Below are positions 1 through 7,832 of a stretch of DNA of 46,319 bases, piece after piece. Each line of letters starts with the position of its first letter. The first letter of the stretch is position 1. The stretch is from Cryobacterium sp. PH29-G1 (GTDB taxonomy: Bacteria > Actinomycetota > Actinomycetes > Actinomycetales > Microbacteriaceae): the NCBI RefSeq assembly GCF_030063365.1, contig NZ_JASISY010000020.1:1-46319 (forward strand), in the 5' to 3' direction. A program made the position numbers and the translations under genes. The notes under the pieces were generated by a model. The model was not told where the DNA came from. It did not search any database and worked only from the letters and a program-made list of their open reading frames with translations.

Positions 1-73
1 CAAACGGCACCAGCTGATATTCATGCACGAACTCGCGTATCTCCGCCGCGGTGAATCCTGAACTAATAGACAT
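1..73 (-). CDS. Partial CDS, N-terminus only, unknown function
   Basis: An ATG at 73 on the minus strand opens a frame that runs off the left edge without a stop; 24 codons are visible. A GGAGG Shine-Dalgarno sequence lies about 8 bases upstream, which is the main reason to believe it. The visible peptide begins MSISSGFTAAEIREF. That is too little to assign a family. It resembles the start of small helix-turn-helix or transposase-accessory proteins, but this is only an impression. It is divergent from the SDR gene that starts at 238. Confidence 0.55.
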   Translation of the reverse strand, partial: MSISSGFTAAEIREFVHEYQLVPF

Positions 74-237
74 TTCCCTGCCTCCGACTGATCGTGAACT
101 GACTCACAACCAGCTTGACGCAGAGGGGCGACGTGGAACCGCAGCACGGGCAGCCGTGAATGTGCCCGGCAGCACGGCCGCGGCGTGACTTCCGGGGGGC
201 GAGCGAGTTGGATGGAACATCACCCCTAGGGAGCTTT

Positions 238-1194
238 ATGTCCACGACCTCGCCTCACCAGACCACTCCCGACATTCAGGTTCCTGACCTGCGCGGCAGG
301 CTGGCCGTCGTCACCGGCGCCAATAGCGGCCTCGGATTCGGCCTCACCGGCCGCCTCGCGCGAGCCGGCGCCGAGGTCATTCTCGCCGTGCGCAACGAGG
401 CGAAGGGCGCCGAGGCGGTGGCGCGCATTCGCGAGCAGCTTCCAGAGGCCGCCGTCAGCATCCGTCATCTCGATCTGGCCTCGCTCGCCAGCGTCGCCGG
501 CTTGGGCGAGGAGTTGAATCGTGAGGGTCGCCCGATCGACATATTGCTCAACAACGCCGGCCTCATGATGCCGCCCGTGCGCGACGAAACCGAAGACGGG
601 TTCGAGCTGCAATTCGGCACCAACCACCTCGGTCATTTCGCGCTCACCGCCCAGTTACTGCCGCTGCTGCAAGCAGCCGGTACCAGCCGGGTCGTCAGTC
701 TCTCCAGCCTCGCCGCACGAGCCGGGAAGCTCGACTTCGCCGACCTGCAGGGACTGCGCTACCGCAGAACCCGCGCCTACGGGCTCTCCAAATTGGCCAC
801 GCTCATGTTTGCGCGCGAACTCAACCGGCGCAGCGTGACGGGCGGCTGGGGCGTGCGCAGCGTTGCCGCGCACCCGGGCGCGACCGTCACCAACCTGCAG
901 ATCACCGGCCCCACGCACAGGGGCGCATCGGCGCGGGTGTTTCTCGCCGCGAACGAAGCCTCCCACCGCATCGGCTGGATGTGGCAACAAATCGACCAGG
1001 GCATTCTGCCCGCACTCTACGCGGCGACGAGCCCCGCTGCGGCCGGGGGCGGCTACTACGGCCCGGGCGGTTTCGGAGAACTCACCGGCGCGCCCGCTCC
1101 CGCCAAGCTCCCGCCGCGTTCCCTCAATGAAGCGGATGCCCGCCGCCTCTGGTCGACCTCGGAGGAGCTCACCGGCGTGACCTTTCCGGCCTGA
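238..1194 (+). CDS. SDR-family oxidoreductase
   Basis: An NAD(P)-dependent short-chain dehydrogenase/reductase of about 318 residues, cytoplasmic, substrate unknown. The Rossmann cofactor motif TGANSGLG is near residue 26, NNAG near 106, and the catalytic YGLSK near 183, in the usual order. The overall look ([11 protein letters not shown] after the glycine motif) is that of the retinol-dehydrogenase-like or protochlorophyllide-reductase-like branch. The frame is open upstream to 160, but I choose ATG 238 because AGGGAG precedes it at SD distance and the protein then has normal family length. Oddly, its last codons and stop are the first unit of a 14-bp tandem repeat array that continues downstream. 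No operon partner is visible; the next gene is convergent. Confidence 0.85.
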   Translation: MSTTSPHQTTPDIQVPDLRGRLAVVTGANSGLGFGLTGRLARAGAEVILAVRNEAKGAEAVARIREQLPEAAVSIRHLDLASLASVAGLGEELNREGRPIDILLNNAGLMMPPVRDETEDGFELQFGTNHLGHFALTAQLLPLLQAAGTSRVVSLSSLAARAGKLDFADLQGLRYRRTRAYGLSKLATLMFARELNRRSVTGGWGVRSVAAHPGATVTNLQITGPTHRGASARVFLAANEASHRIGWMWQQIDQGILPALYAATSPAAAGGGYYGPGGFGELTGAPAPAKLPPRSLNEADARRLWSTSEELTGVTFPA

Positions 1195-1343
1195 CGCTTC
1201 CGGTCGGACGCTTCCGGCCTGACGCTTCCGCTCGGGCGCTTCCGCTCGGACGCTTCCGGCCTGGCGCTTCCTGGCCTGACGCTTCCGGCCTGGCGCTTCC
1301 TGGCCTGACGCTTCCGGCCTGACCTTTCCGGCCTGACGCTTCC
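1181..1343. repeat. 14-bp degenerate tandem repeat array (minisatellite)
   Basis: About eleven to twelve head-to-tail units of consensus CGCTTCCGGCCTGA (variants with CCTTTCC, GCTCGGG, or one extra T) fill the space between the convergent SDR and hydrolase genes. The first unit encodes the end of the SDR, including its TGA stop, so the array looks like an amplification of the gene's own 3' end. The units at 1181-1194 and 1323-1336 are identical. Confidence 0.85.
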
Positions 1344-1354
1344 AGCCGCGCGCC

Positions 1355-2194
1355 TCAGCTGTTGATGACCTTCACGAGCACCCGGGCCAACCGTTTGCGG
1401 ATGATGTGGTCGTTGGCCTCGACGCGGTGCATCGTGACGTGGCGCATCCGCTCGATGATGGTCAGGCTGCCCTGAGCGATGAATGCGTCGAGGGCGCCGT
1501 AGATCACGTCGACCGGCACCGTGAGGCTCGCGATGTCGCTCACCACGGTCTGCGATTCGATGCAGTGTTCCATCGACTTGGTGAACGGCGTCCAGGTCTT
1601 CTCGGTCAGCTGAAAGATGCCCTTGGGCAGCAGGCGAGCCACGATCCCGGCATTGGAGAGCGTGAAATCCTTATTGGCGCGCAAAAAATCGTAGGCACGC
1701 AGGTAGGCGCTCACCCGAGCCCGCACGCGCGGATCACCGATATCGCTCGGCGTGACATACACCGGCGGCCCCACGAGCACCATGCGCGAAACGGTGCCAC
1801 GACCGGTCAGTCGGCGCCACGTCGACGCGGTGCGACCGTGCCGTTCCATGGCCGCATAGCGGGTGCTGATCAGACTGCCCAGCGAGTGCCCCACCAGCAC
1901 GAACGGCTCGCGCAATTTCAACGAGCGGATGGTTGCCGCCAGCGCCTCGACGTGGTCTTCCAGCCGGTACTCACAGCCTTCCGGCGCGGGCGACTGTCCG
2001 AAACCGAGGATGTCGACCGCGATCACCCGGTGATTGGGGGTGAGCAGAGGAATCACCTCGTAGTAGGTGATCGACGACGACGCGATGCCATGCACAAGGA
2101 TGACGACGGGTCCGGTACCGGCATCCGTTGCCACGTGCAACAGCGGTGGGCGGCGCCGACGCGCTTTGCGCTTCAGCTCCGCCCACCAGGTCAT
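1355..2194 (-). CDS. Alpha/beta hydrolase
   Basis: An alpha/beta-hydrolase-fold protein of 279 residues, probably a cytoplasmic esterase or lipase-like enzyme of unknown substrate. The oxyanion region HGIASSS is near residue 35, the nucleophile elbow GHSLGS near 102, an acid candidate in YGALDAF near 234, and the catalytic histidine candidate in ANDHI near 261. The N-terminus carries a basic stretch (KRKARRRR), which may be a surface patch rather than a signal. It ends just beyond the tandem repeat array and is followed downstream by the convergent SDR. Start ATG 2194 lies a few bases from the stop of the CsbD-like gene, so the two are probably co-transcribed. Confidence 0.85.
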   Translation of the reverse strand: MTWWAELKRKARRRRPPLLHVATDAGTGPVVILVHGIASSSITYYEVIPLLTPNHRVIAVDILGFGQSPAPEGCEYRLEDHVEALAATIRSLKLREPFVLVGHSLGSLISTRYAAMERHGRTASTWRRLTGRGTVSRMVLVGPPVYVTPSDIGDPRVRARVSAYLRAYDFLRANKDFTLSNAGIVARLLPKGIFQLTEKTWTPFTKSMEHCIESQTVVSDIASLTVPVDVIYGALDAFIAQGSLTIIERMRHVTMHRVEANDHIIRKRLARVLVKVINS

Positions 2195-2197
2195 ACG

Positions 2198-2398
2198 CTA
2201 ATTATCGTCGCGCAGAGCGGACTTAAAGTCATTCTTGGCTTCGGTAGCATCGCGCTCCGCCTCGGCGTGCTTCACTTTGGCGTCGGCCTTGGCCTCGTCA
2301 GACTTGTCTTCAATGCGCTCCTTGGCGTCATCCACCGCCCGGCCGATCTTCTTGCCGGTGGCATCAAGTGCATCCTTGGCATCGTCCATCAATCCCAT
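2198..2398 (-). CDS. CsbD-like / antitoxin-like small stress protein
   Basis: A 66-residue, highly charged, Ala/Lys/Asp/Glu-rich helical protein beginning MGLMDDAKDALDATGKKIG. This is the pattern of the CsbD-like and 'antitoxin' small proteins of actinobacteria, which are stress-associated; the biochemical role is not established. The frame is open further upstream, but ATG 2398 is chosen because AGGAGG sits 6-7 bases before it and the family is short. No membrane segment or cysteine is present. It is divergent from the DUF4349 lipoprotein gene, with about 150 bases between for both promoters, and lies immediately upstream of the hydrolase. Confidence 0.75.
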   Translation of the reverse strand: MGLMDDAKDALDATGKKIGRAVDDAKERIEDKSDEAKADAKVKHAEAERDATEAKNDFKSALRDDN

Positions 2399-2549
2399 GT
2401 TGTCCTCCTGATTATGTGGTGCAGCGATTCGTCGGCATGAACCGCCGATTCCACGACCATACTTCGGGGGGCAGACTTTGAGTCCCAATTGTGATCCGAC
2501 TCTCAGACTGCCTCCAGTTGACGGCGTCAGCACCGCCATACAGTGAGGC

Positions 2550-3410
2550 ATGCGACGAACTTGGGGTGTGATCGCGGTGCTCCTCACGGGGGTGCTGCTG
2601 GCTGGCTGCTCGACGAACAGTGGCAGCTCGGTGGCTCCCGACCAGTCGGGGGGCGTGTCCGGTCAGGTCATCCCCGCCGAGGGCGGGCAGGCCGACAGCA
2701 GCGCCGTCAGCGGTACCACCGGCGATGTGAAAACCGCGAACCGCGACGTGATCACCACCGGCTCCCTCTCGATCACGGCGACCGACCCGGTGGCGGCGAG
2801 CGAAACGGCCGTCACGATCACCGAACAGGCCGGCGGTCGAGTCGACAATCGCAGCGAAAACCCGGCCACCGACATTCAGCCGGCGAGCGCGAATCTCACC
2901 CTGCGCATTCCGTCGGACGAACTGGACCGCACCCTGGCCGAGATTAAGAAACTCGGCCGGCTCAACTTCGTCTCGCTCACGGCACAGGACGTGACCCAGC
3001 AGAGCCAGGACCTCGATGCTCGAGTCACCGCCCTGAGTACCTCGGTCGACCGGCTGCTCGCCCTGATGAAGTCGGCCACGACCACGGCCGACCTGATCAG
3101 CATTGAAAGCGCCCTGTCGAGCCGGCAGGGCGAGCTGGAAAGTCTGCGGTCCCAGCGCGACTACCTCGCCGACCAAATCGACTACTCCACCGTTCAGCTC
3201 GAGCTGGTCGCCGAGGGTACCGTCGCCGCGGGCGGCCCGAGCAACTTTTGGGACGGCATCGTGGCCGGCTGGACAGCCCTCGTTGCAGCGTTCGCCGGCC
3301 TGCTCGTGGGCCTCGGGGTGGCCCTGCCGTGGCTGGTCGTTCTGGCCATTTTTGCAGCAATTGTGCTGCTAATCGTGCGGTTGTTCGCGCGGCGGCGCAA
3401 GGCTGCATAG
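2550..3410 (+). CDS. DUF4349 domain-containing lipoprotein
   Basis: A 286-residue surface lipoprotein. A short lipoprotein signal ends in the lipobox LAGC with Cys20, followed by a Ser/Gly/Asn-rich linker. The central region (about 65-235) matches the DUF4349 pattern: beta-rich RDVITTGSLSI, then a heptad-like helical region (LDARVTALSTSVDRLLALM) likely to form a coiled coil. A strong transmembrane helix follows at about 245-278, with a terminal RRRK positive tail. The protein is therefore anchored at both ends, lipid at the N-terminus and helix at the C-terminus. Family function is unknown. It sits just upstream of the acyl-CoA dehydrogenase gene (10-base gap) and may share its transcript. 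Confidence 0.8.
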   Translation: MRRTWGVIAVLLTGVLLAGCSTNSGSSVAPDQSGGVSGQVIPAEGGQADSSAVSGTTGDVKTANRDVITTGSLSITATDPVAASETAVTITEQAGGRVDNRSENPATDIQPASANLTLRIPSDELDRTLAEIKKLGRLNFVSLTAQDVTQQSQDLDARVTALSTSVDRLLALMKSATTTADLISIESALSSRQGELESLRSQRDYLADQIDYSTVQLELVAEGTVAAGGPSNFWDGIVAGWTALVAAFAGLLVGLGVALPWLVVLAIFAAIVLLIVRLFARRRKAA

Positions 3411-3420
3411 GCTTGTCTGT

Positions 3421-4689
3421 GTGACCGAGTTTTCCCCTGCCAGAGCCCTGCCCGATTCGACCCCGGCAGCGCCCGTTTCTGTACCCACGAGCAGTGAAAA
3501 CGAGGCGGTGAGAACAGCGGAAGGCACCGACCGACTGCTGTCTGCCGAGCTGTTGGCCGGCATCCGCTCACGGGCCGCCGGGTATGACCAGGCCAACGCT
3601 TTCTTCACCGAAGATCTGAACGATCTCGTCGCTGCCGGCTACCTGCGCGCCCTGGTGCCGGTGCGTTTCGGCGGGCTCGGCCGCAGCCTGGCGCACACGG
3701 CTCGCGAGCAGACCCGGTTGGCCGCGCACGCCCCGGCCACCGCCCTTGCCGTGAACATGCACCTAATCTGGACCGGCGTCGCCGCGAGCCTGCACGCTCA
3801 GCACGATCACTCCCTCGATTTTCTGCTCGAGGAGGCCGGCCGCGGCGAAATCTTCGGCTTCGGCGTGAGCGAACCGAGCAACGATCTGGTCTTGTTCGGC
3901 TCGACCACGGATGCCGTCCCCCAGCCGGACGGCGGCTACCGGTTCACCGGCACCAAGGTCTTCACCTCGCTCTCGCCGGCCTGGACCCGGCTCGGCGTGC
4001 TCGGCCTGGACTCCTCCGACCCCGCCGCTCCCGCTATCGTCTGGGCCTTTCTCGACCGAGCGGATGCCGGCATCCGCGTGTCGGACGACTGGAACACCCT
4101 CGGCATGCGCGCGAGTCAGAGCCAGAGCACCGTGCTCGATGGCGCCCGGGCACGCCCGGACCGCGTGGTGCGGCGCCTGCCGGTCGGCCCGAACGGCGAT
4201 CCGCTCGTGGCCGGCATCTTCGCCAACTTTGAGATTTTGCTCTCCGCCGTCTACACCGGTCTCGGCCAGCGCGCCCTGGAACTCGCTATCGCGGGCGCCC
4301 ACCGGCGCACCTCGCTGAAAAACGATGGGCGTTCGCACGCGCAGGACCCGGTAGCCCGCTGGCGCGTGGGGGACCTGGTCATTGCGATGGACGGGATCTA
4401 CCCGCAGATCGATGCCCTCGCGCGCACGGTCGATGAGCAGACCTGGCAGGTCGGACCGGCCTGGTTCGCCCAGTTATCCGGACTGAAGTATCGGGCCACA
4501 AAGAACGCCAAGTTCGTCGTGGACACGGCCGTGCAGGTTGTCGGCGGTTCCGCCTACACCGCCACCTCCGAACTCGCCCGGCTCTACCGGGATGTTCTCG
4601 CCGGCTTCTTCCACCCCTCCGACGAGGATTCCGCGCACGCGACCGCCGCAGCATCCGTTTTGGGGCCGCTCGATTTGCCCACCTCATGA
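3421..4689 (+). CDS. Acyl-CoA dehydrogenase family protein
   Basis: A flavoprotein of 422 residues in the acyl-CoA dehydrogenase superfamily, with the N-terminal helical domain, the middle beta domain (FGFGVSEPSNDL, FTGTKVFTS near 165-185) and the C-terminal helical domain (VDTAVQVVGGSAYT near 360). The ending (YRDVLAGFFHPSDEDSA) differs from the classical catalytic Glu motif YEGT. It may therefore belong to the branch with monooxygenase-like or unusual substrates (DszC/SfnB-like). The start is GTG 3421, with only a weak SD. The stop overlaps the ThrE-like gene by ATGA, so the two are translationally coupled. Substrate cannot be inferred. Confidence 0.8.
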   Translation: MTEFSPARALPDSTPAAPVSVPTSSENEAVRTAEGTDRLLSAELLAGIRSRAAGYDQANAFFTEDLNDLVAAGYLRALVPVRFGGLGRSLAHTAREQTRLAAHAPATALAVNMHLIWTGVAASLHAQHDHSLDFLLEEAGRGEIFGFGVSEPSNDLVLFGSTTDAVPQPDGGYRFTGTKVFTSLSPAWTRLGVLGLDSSDPAAPAIVWAFLDRADAGIRVSDDWNTLGMRASQSQSTVLDGARARPDRVVRRLPVGPNGDPLVAGIFANFEILLSAVYTGLGQRALELAIAGAHRRTSLKNDGRSHAQDPVARWRVGDLVIAMDGIYPQIDALARTVDEQTWQVGPAWFAQLSGLKYRATKNAKFVVDTAVQVVGGSAYTATSELARLYRDVLAGFFHPSDEDSAHATAAASVLGPLDLPTS

Positions 4690-6032
4690 GCTTTAGCAAG
4701 ACCACCGCCATTTCGCTCGATCACACCGGATACACCCGCGCCGTACTCGACCTCACCATGCGCCTCGCCGAGGTTATCTTCACGGCCGGCGCCGGTGCCG
4801 AAGACGCGACCGCCGCCATGATCGCCCTCACGCGCGCGTACGGGCTCAAGGGCACCGACGCGAACATCACGCACACCATCATCACGCTCACGCAGGAAGA
4901 CCCGTCAACGCACGAGTCGATCACTCGCAGCCGCAACGTGAAGTACCGCACCCTCGACTATTCCAAGCTCACCGCCACCTCGGAGCTGATCGCGGACATT
5001 ATCGAGAAGCCGATCGATGTGGCCGATGCTCGCAAGATTCTCGCGACCATCGTCAGTTCCAAGCCGCAGGTGACCAAGCAGTGGCGTCGCATCGGCTGGA
5101 GCCTGGTCGGTGCCGGCGCCGCCGTGCTGATCGGCGCCGGGCCCACGGTGATCATCGCGGCGTTCATCGCCACCTGGATCATCGACTGGATCACCTCGGT
5201 GCTCGACCACCGGCAGGTTCCCCTGTTCTACCAGACGGTGGTGGGCGGCGCGGTCGGCCCGCTCGTCGCCGCAATTGTGCGGGTGATCGACCCCACGGCG
5301 AACCCCTCCCTCGTGGTTGTCGCCGCCATCATCATGCTCCTGGCCGGTGTGACCACCTTCGGCGCCGTGCATGACACGCTCTCCGGGTTCTACCTCACCG
5401 GCACCGCGCGACTGGTGGAGGCGCTGCTGATCACCGCGGGCCTGGTTACCGGGGTAACCGGCTCGGCGTTGTTCCTGGCCCGGTTCGGGCTGCTGCTCGA
5501 GATCAATTCGAGCCCGGCCGTGACGTTGGCCGGGCTGCCGGTGCTGCTCGGGGCATCCGTTGTCATCGTGGTCGGTTTCGCTCTCGCCGTGCAGGTACCG
5601 TGGCGGGCGCTGTGGGTCGTCTGCGTGCTGGGCGCTCTGGCCGAATTTCTGTTTGTCGCCGCCATGGCCGGCGGATTCGGTCTGGTCTGGGCCTCGGCGG
5701 CGAGTGCTCTCGGCGTCGGCCTGCTCGCCGCGGTCATGGCGCGCCTGGTGCGCACCCCCCCGCTCGTGATCATGGTGACCGCCCTGGTGCCACTCGTGCC
5801 CGGGCTCACCCTGTTTCGTGGACTGCTCAAGCTGTCTGAGGGTGACATCAACGGGCTGCTCTCGCTGCTCACCGCGGCCGGCATCGCCATGGCCCTCGCG
5901 GCCGGCGCACTGCTGTCGCAGTACGTCGTGCAGCTGGTCTGGGGCCCGGCCCGCCGGCTGCAACGCCGCTTCGTCGGACCGCTCATGGCGCTTCCGGTGC
6001 GGCTCGGTCGCGACGCCACCAAGCGCATCTAG
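4686..6032 (+). CDS. ThrE-like threonine/serine exporter family protein
   Basis: A 448-residue inner-membrane protein of the ThrE family. The soluble N-terminal half (about 1-130) carries the conserved LAEVIFTAGAGAEDA region. About ten hydrophobic segments follow from about 135 to 425, with several Gly/Val-rich helices. Corynebacterium ThrE exports threonine and serine by proton antiport and has the same plan and a similar length (about 490 residues). The start overlaps the preceding dehydrogenase by ATGA. The gene ends just before a perfect 14-bp hairpin terminator. Substrate identity is inferred from the family only. Confidence 0.82.
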   Translation: MSFSKTTAISLDHTGYTRAVLDLTMRLAEVIFTAGAGAEDATAAMIALTRAYGLKGTDANITHTIITLTQEDPSTHESITRSRNVKYRTLDYSKLTATSELIADIIEKPIDVADARKILATIVSSKPQVTKQWRRIGWSLVGAGAAVLIGAGPTVIIAAFIATWIIDWITSVLDHRQVPLFYQTVVGGAVGPLVAAIVRVIDPTANPSLVVVAAIIMLLAGVTTFGAVHDTLSGFYLTGTARLVEALLITAGLVTGVTGSALFLARFGLLLEINSSPAVTLAGLPVLLGASVVIVVGFALAVQVPWRALWVVCVLGALAEFLFVAAMAGGFGLVWASAASALGVGLLAAVMARLVRTPPLVIMVTALVPLVPGLTLFRGLLKLSEGDINGLLSLLTAAGIAMALAAGALLSQYVVQLVWGPARRLQRRFVGPLMALPVRLGRDATKRI

Positions 6033-6045
6033 CGTCTGGCGCGCA

Positions 6046-6083
6046 TGTCGGTGCGGGCCGCAAAATCGAGGCCCGCACCGACA
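6046..6083. terminator. Bidirectional hairpin terminator
   Basis: A perfect 14-bp stem TGTCGGTGCGGGCC / GGCCCGCACCGACA with a 10-base loop lies between two convergent genes. There is no U-tract, as is common in high-GC actinobacteria. Confidence 0.8.
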
Positions 6084-6106
6084 TTCGCCCAGGATCAGCC
6101 GGGCGG

Positions 6107-6352
6107 TTAGTTGGGAATGTCGGCCTCGCCGGCGACCTCGGTGCTGTCTTCCTCGACGAACCGGTAGGGAACGGGCTCTTCGGTCTCGTGACCGCGCTTA
6201 TAGGTGCGGGTGATGGTTTCGGTGTCCTCGACCGCTTCGAGCACGATGACGTCCTGAAGGGCGCCGTCGACGTATTCGAGCTCCACTTCAGTTCCGGCGG
6301 CAATCGGATTCGGTCCAAAAAGAACTGCCCGGTAGGTGGCGCTTTGGCTCAT
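6107..6352 (-). CDS. Small acidic hypothetical protein
   Basis: An 81-residue acidic protein beginning MSQSATYRAVLFGPNPI, with no signal or membrane segment. The middle (ELEYVDGALQDVIVLEAVEDTETI) looks like a small beta-rich fold. ATG 6352 is chosen over more distant upstream starts because GG-rich SD-like bases (AAAGGT) precede it and the upstream extension is low-quality sequence. It is convergent with the ThrE-like gene across a strong terminator. No function is recognised. Confidence 0.7.
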   Translation of the reverse strand: MSQSATYRAVLFGPNPIAAGTEVELEYVDGALQDVIVLEAVEDTETITRTYKRGHETEEPVPYRFVEEDSTEVAGEADIPN

Positions 6353-6546
6353 GACGGTAACCTTTCGACGGGGTGAGGGGGTTCTGTGCAGCGACAGCTT
6401 ACGACACACCGGCGATCGTGCACAGGGCAAGGCCAGCCCGGTTGACCGGATGCACCGACACGGTCGAAGACGGAGATGACGTTTGCGGCAAACCCGCGTA
6501 TTCTCGAGGTGACGGGGCCCCACGGCTCGGCGCGAAGGAGTACATA

Positions 6547-6669
6547 ATGGCTGATAAATCACCGAAAAAGGATGCAACCAAGAAGGTTGCCGACAAGTCC
6601 CTCAAGGAAAAGAGGGCCGACAAGAAGGCGAAGTCTGAAGAGACCGCTTCTCGGGCCCGCAAGAGCTAG
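6547..6669 (+). CDS. Lysine-rich small protein
   Basis: A 40-residue protein, about one third Lys/Arg, starting MADKSPKKDATKKVADKS. ATG 6547 is preceded by AAGGAG at ideal distance. Very short Lys-rich proteins of this kind are frequent in actinobacteria and are usually annotated as hypothetical; binding to nucleic acid is a guess from charge. A strong hairpin terminator follows at once, which supports a monocistronic transcript. Confidence 0.65.
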   Translation: MADKSPKKDATKKVADKSLKEKRADKKAKSEETASRARKS

Positions 6670-6714
6670 GTTCCGCATCTTCTCGGTGCCGACTTGTTCG
6701 GTACCACGCGCATG

Positions 6715-6746
6715 AGGTGCCGCCACGATTGTGGCGGCACCTTTGT
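6715..6746 (+). terminator. Rho-independent terminator
   Basis: A perfect 12-bp stem AGGTGCCGCCAC, loop GATT, GTGGCGGCACCT, followed by TTGT, downstream of the Lys-rich small gene. Confidence 0.8.
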
Positions 6747-6806
6747 GCTCGCCCCGTGCATCCGCCTGGTGCGCCAGATCGGCTCGACGCCTCGAAAGGA
6801 CCAGCC

Positions 6807-7682
6807 ATGACCCTGCCCACCGAAGACACCCGCGTGCTCTACCCGAGCGGCAGCGTCGACACGCAGGCGACAGTGCTGCACTCCGAGCCGCTCTCCGATG
6901 GACGCTCGGCCGTGCTGCTCGACGCGACCTGCGTGCATCCGGTCGATGCGGGCTGGCCGGATCAGGGGCCCGATATGGCGCTGCTGCATCACGGCGCCGC
7001 CTTCTGGCCGGTCGAGGATTGCATCGTGGGCGCCACCGACGGCTCGGCGCTGTATGTCGGCGAGGGCATTCCCGTGGCCAAGGGAACTCCCGGCTGGGCC
7101 TTTGTCGTCGTGCACGTTGTCGACGCCGACGGCCTCTCCGCCGGCGACACAGTCACCGTCGAGGTCGATGAGGGACTGCGCGACGCCACGAGCGCCGGGC
7201 ACACCAGCTGTCACCTGGCTTCCCTCGCCCTCAACGCTGCGCTCGCCGACCGGTGGAAAAAGGACGTTCGGCTCGACGCCCTCGACCATCCCGATTTCGA
7301 CGGTCTCGCCATCGAGGAGTCGCTGATCGGCCCGAACGCCTCCGTCGACACCTACCGGCTCGGCAAGTCGCTGCGCAAGAAGGGCTTCTCGGTCGAGGGC
7401 CTGGCCGACGGATCGGCGCTCGCGGCAATCGAGGCGACCGTCAACGCGACCCTGGCCGGGTGGACCACAACGGATGCCGCCGTGCGCATCGACCGCGACG
7501 GCGACCGGCTCACGGATCGCCGGTACTGGGTCTGCGAGCTGCCCGGCGCCACGGTGCGCATCCCCTGTGGCGGCACCCACGTGGAGTCGCTCGGCACCCT
7601 GGGCGTCGTGACCGTCGGCCTCACCCTGCACGACCTGGACGGCACTTTGATCCTCACCATGAACACCTCAGCCACCCGCTGA
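6807..7682 (+). CDS. AlaX-type alanyl-tRNA editing / metal-dependent hydrolase
   Basis: A 291-residue protein of the threonyl/alanyl-tRNA synthetase second-additional-domain (AlaX) type. Such proteins hydrolyse mischarged Ser- or Gly-tRNA(Ala) in trans. The two zinc-binding half motifs are present: GHTSCH (HxxxH) near residue 132 and CGGTH (CxxxH) near 254. The N-terminal barrel-like part contains VLHSEPL and ALLHHG. It begins at ATG 6807 with GAAAGGA as SD. It stands alone between a terminator and a gene with its own palindromic operator. Family assignment is firm; substrate preference cannot be read from sequence. Confidence 0.8.
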   Translation: MTLPTEDTRVLYPSGSVDTQATVLHSEPLSDGRSAVLLDATCVHPVDAGWPDQGPDMALLHHGAAFWPVEDCIVGATDGSALYVGEGIPVAKGTPGWAFVVVHVVDADGLSAGDTVTVEVDEGLRDATSAGHTSCHLASLALNAALADRWKKDVRLDALDHPDFDGLAIEESLIGPNASVDTYRLGKSLRKKGFSVEGLADGSALAAIEATVNATLAGWTTTDAAVRIDRDGDRLTDRRYWVCELPGATVRIPCGGTHVESLGTLGVVTVGLTLHDLDGTLILTMNTSATR

Positions 7683-7793
7683 CCCCGCGCTCCACCGCTC
7701 CGGTCACCTGGGGCAATTTGGGGGACCATCGCGGCGAGTTAATGCGCATCCTGCACGGTCCGGCAGCGAGAGTTTGCGCAATTCCTCTCATGG

Positions 7794-7814
7794 GGGCACA
7801 CTTCAGGTGTACCC
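7794..7814. promoter_or_regulatory. Palindromic operator candidate
   Basis: GGGnACAC-N5-GTGTnCCC, a 21-bp palindrome ending 18 bases before the start of the acyl-CoA dehydrogenase gene at 7833. Regulator unknown; the site overlaps the place where a promoter or 5' leader should be. Confidence 0.5.
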
Positions 7815-7832
7815 GGTCAGAGAGGACCCGCC

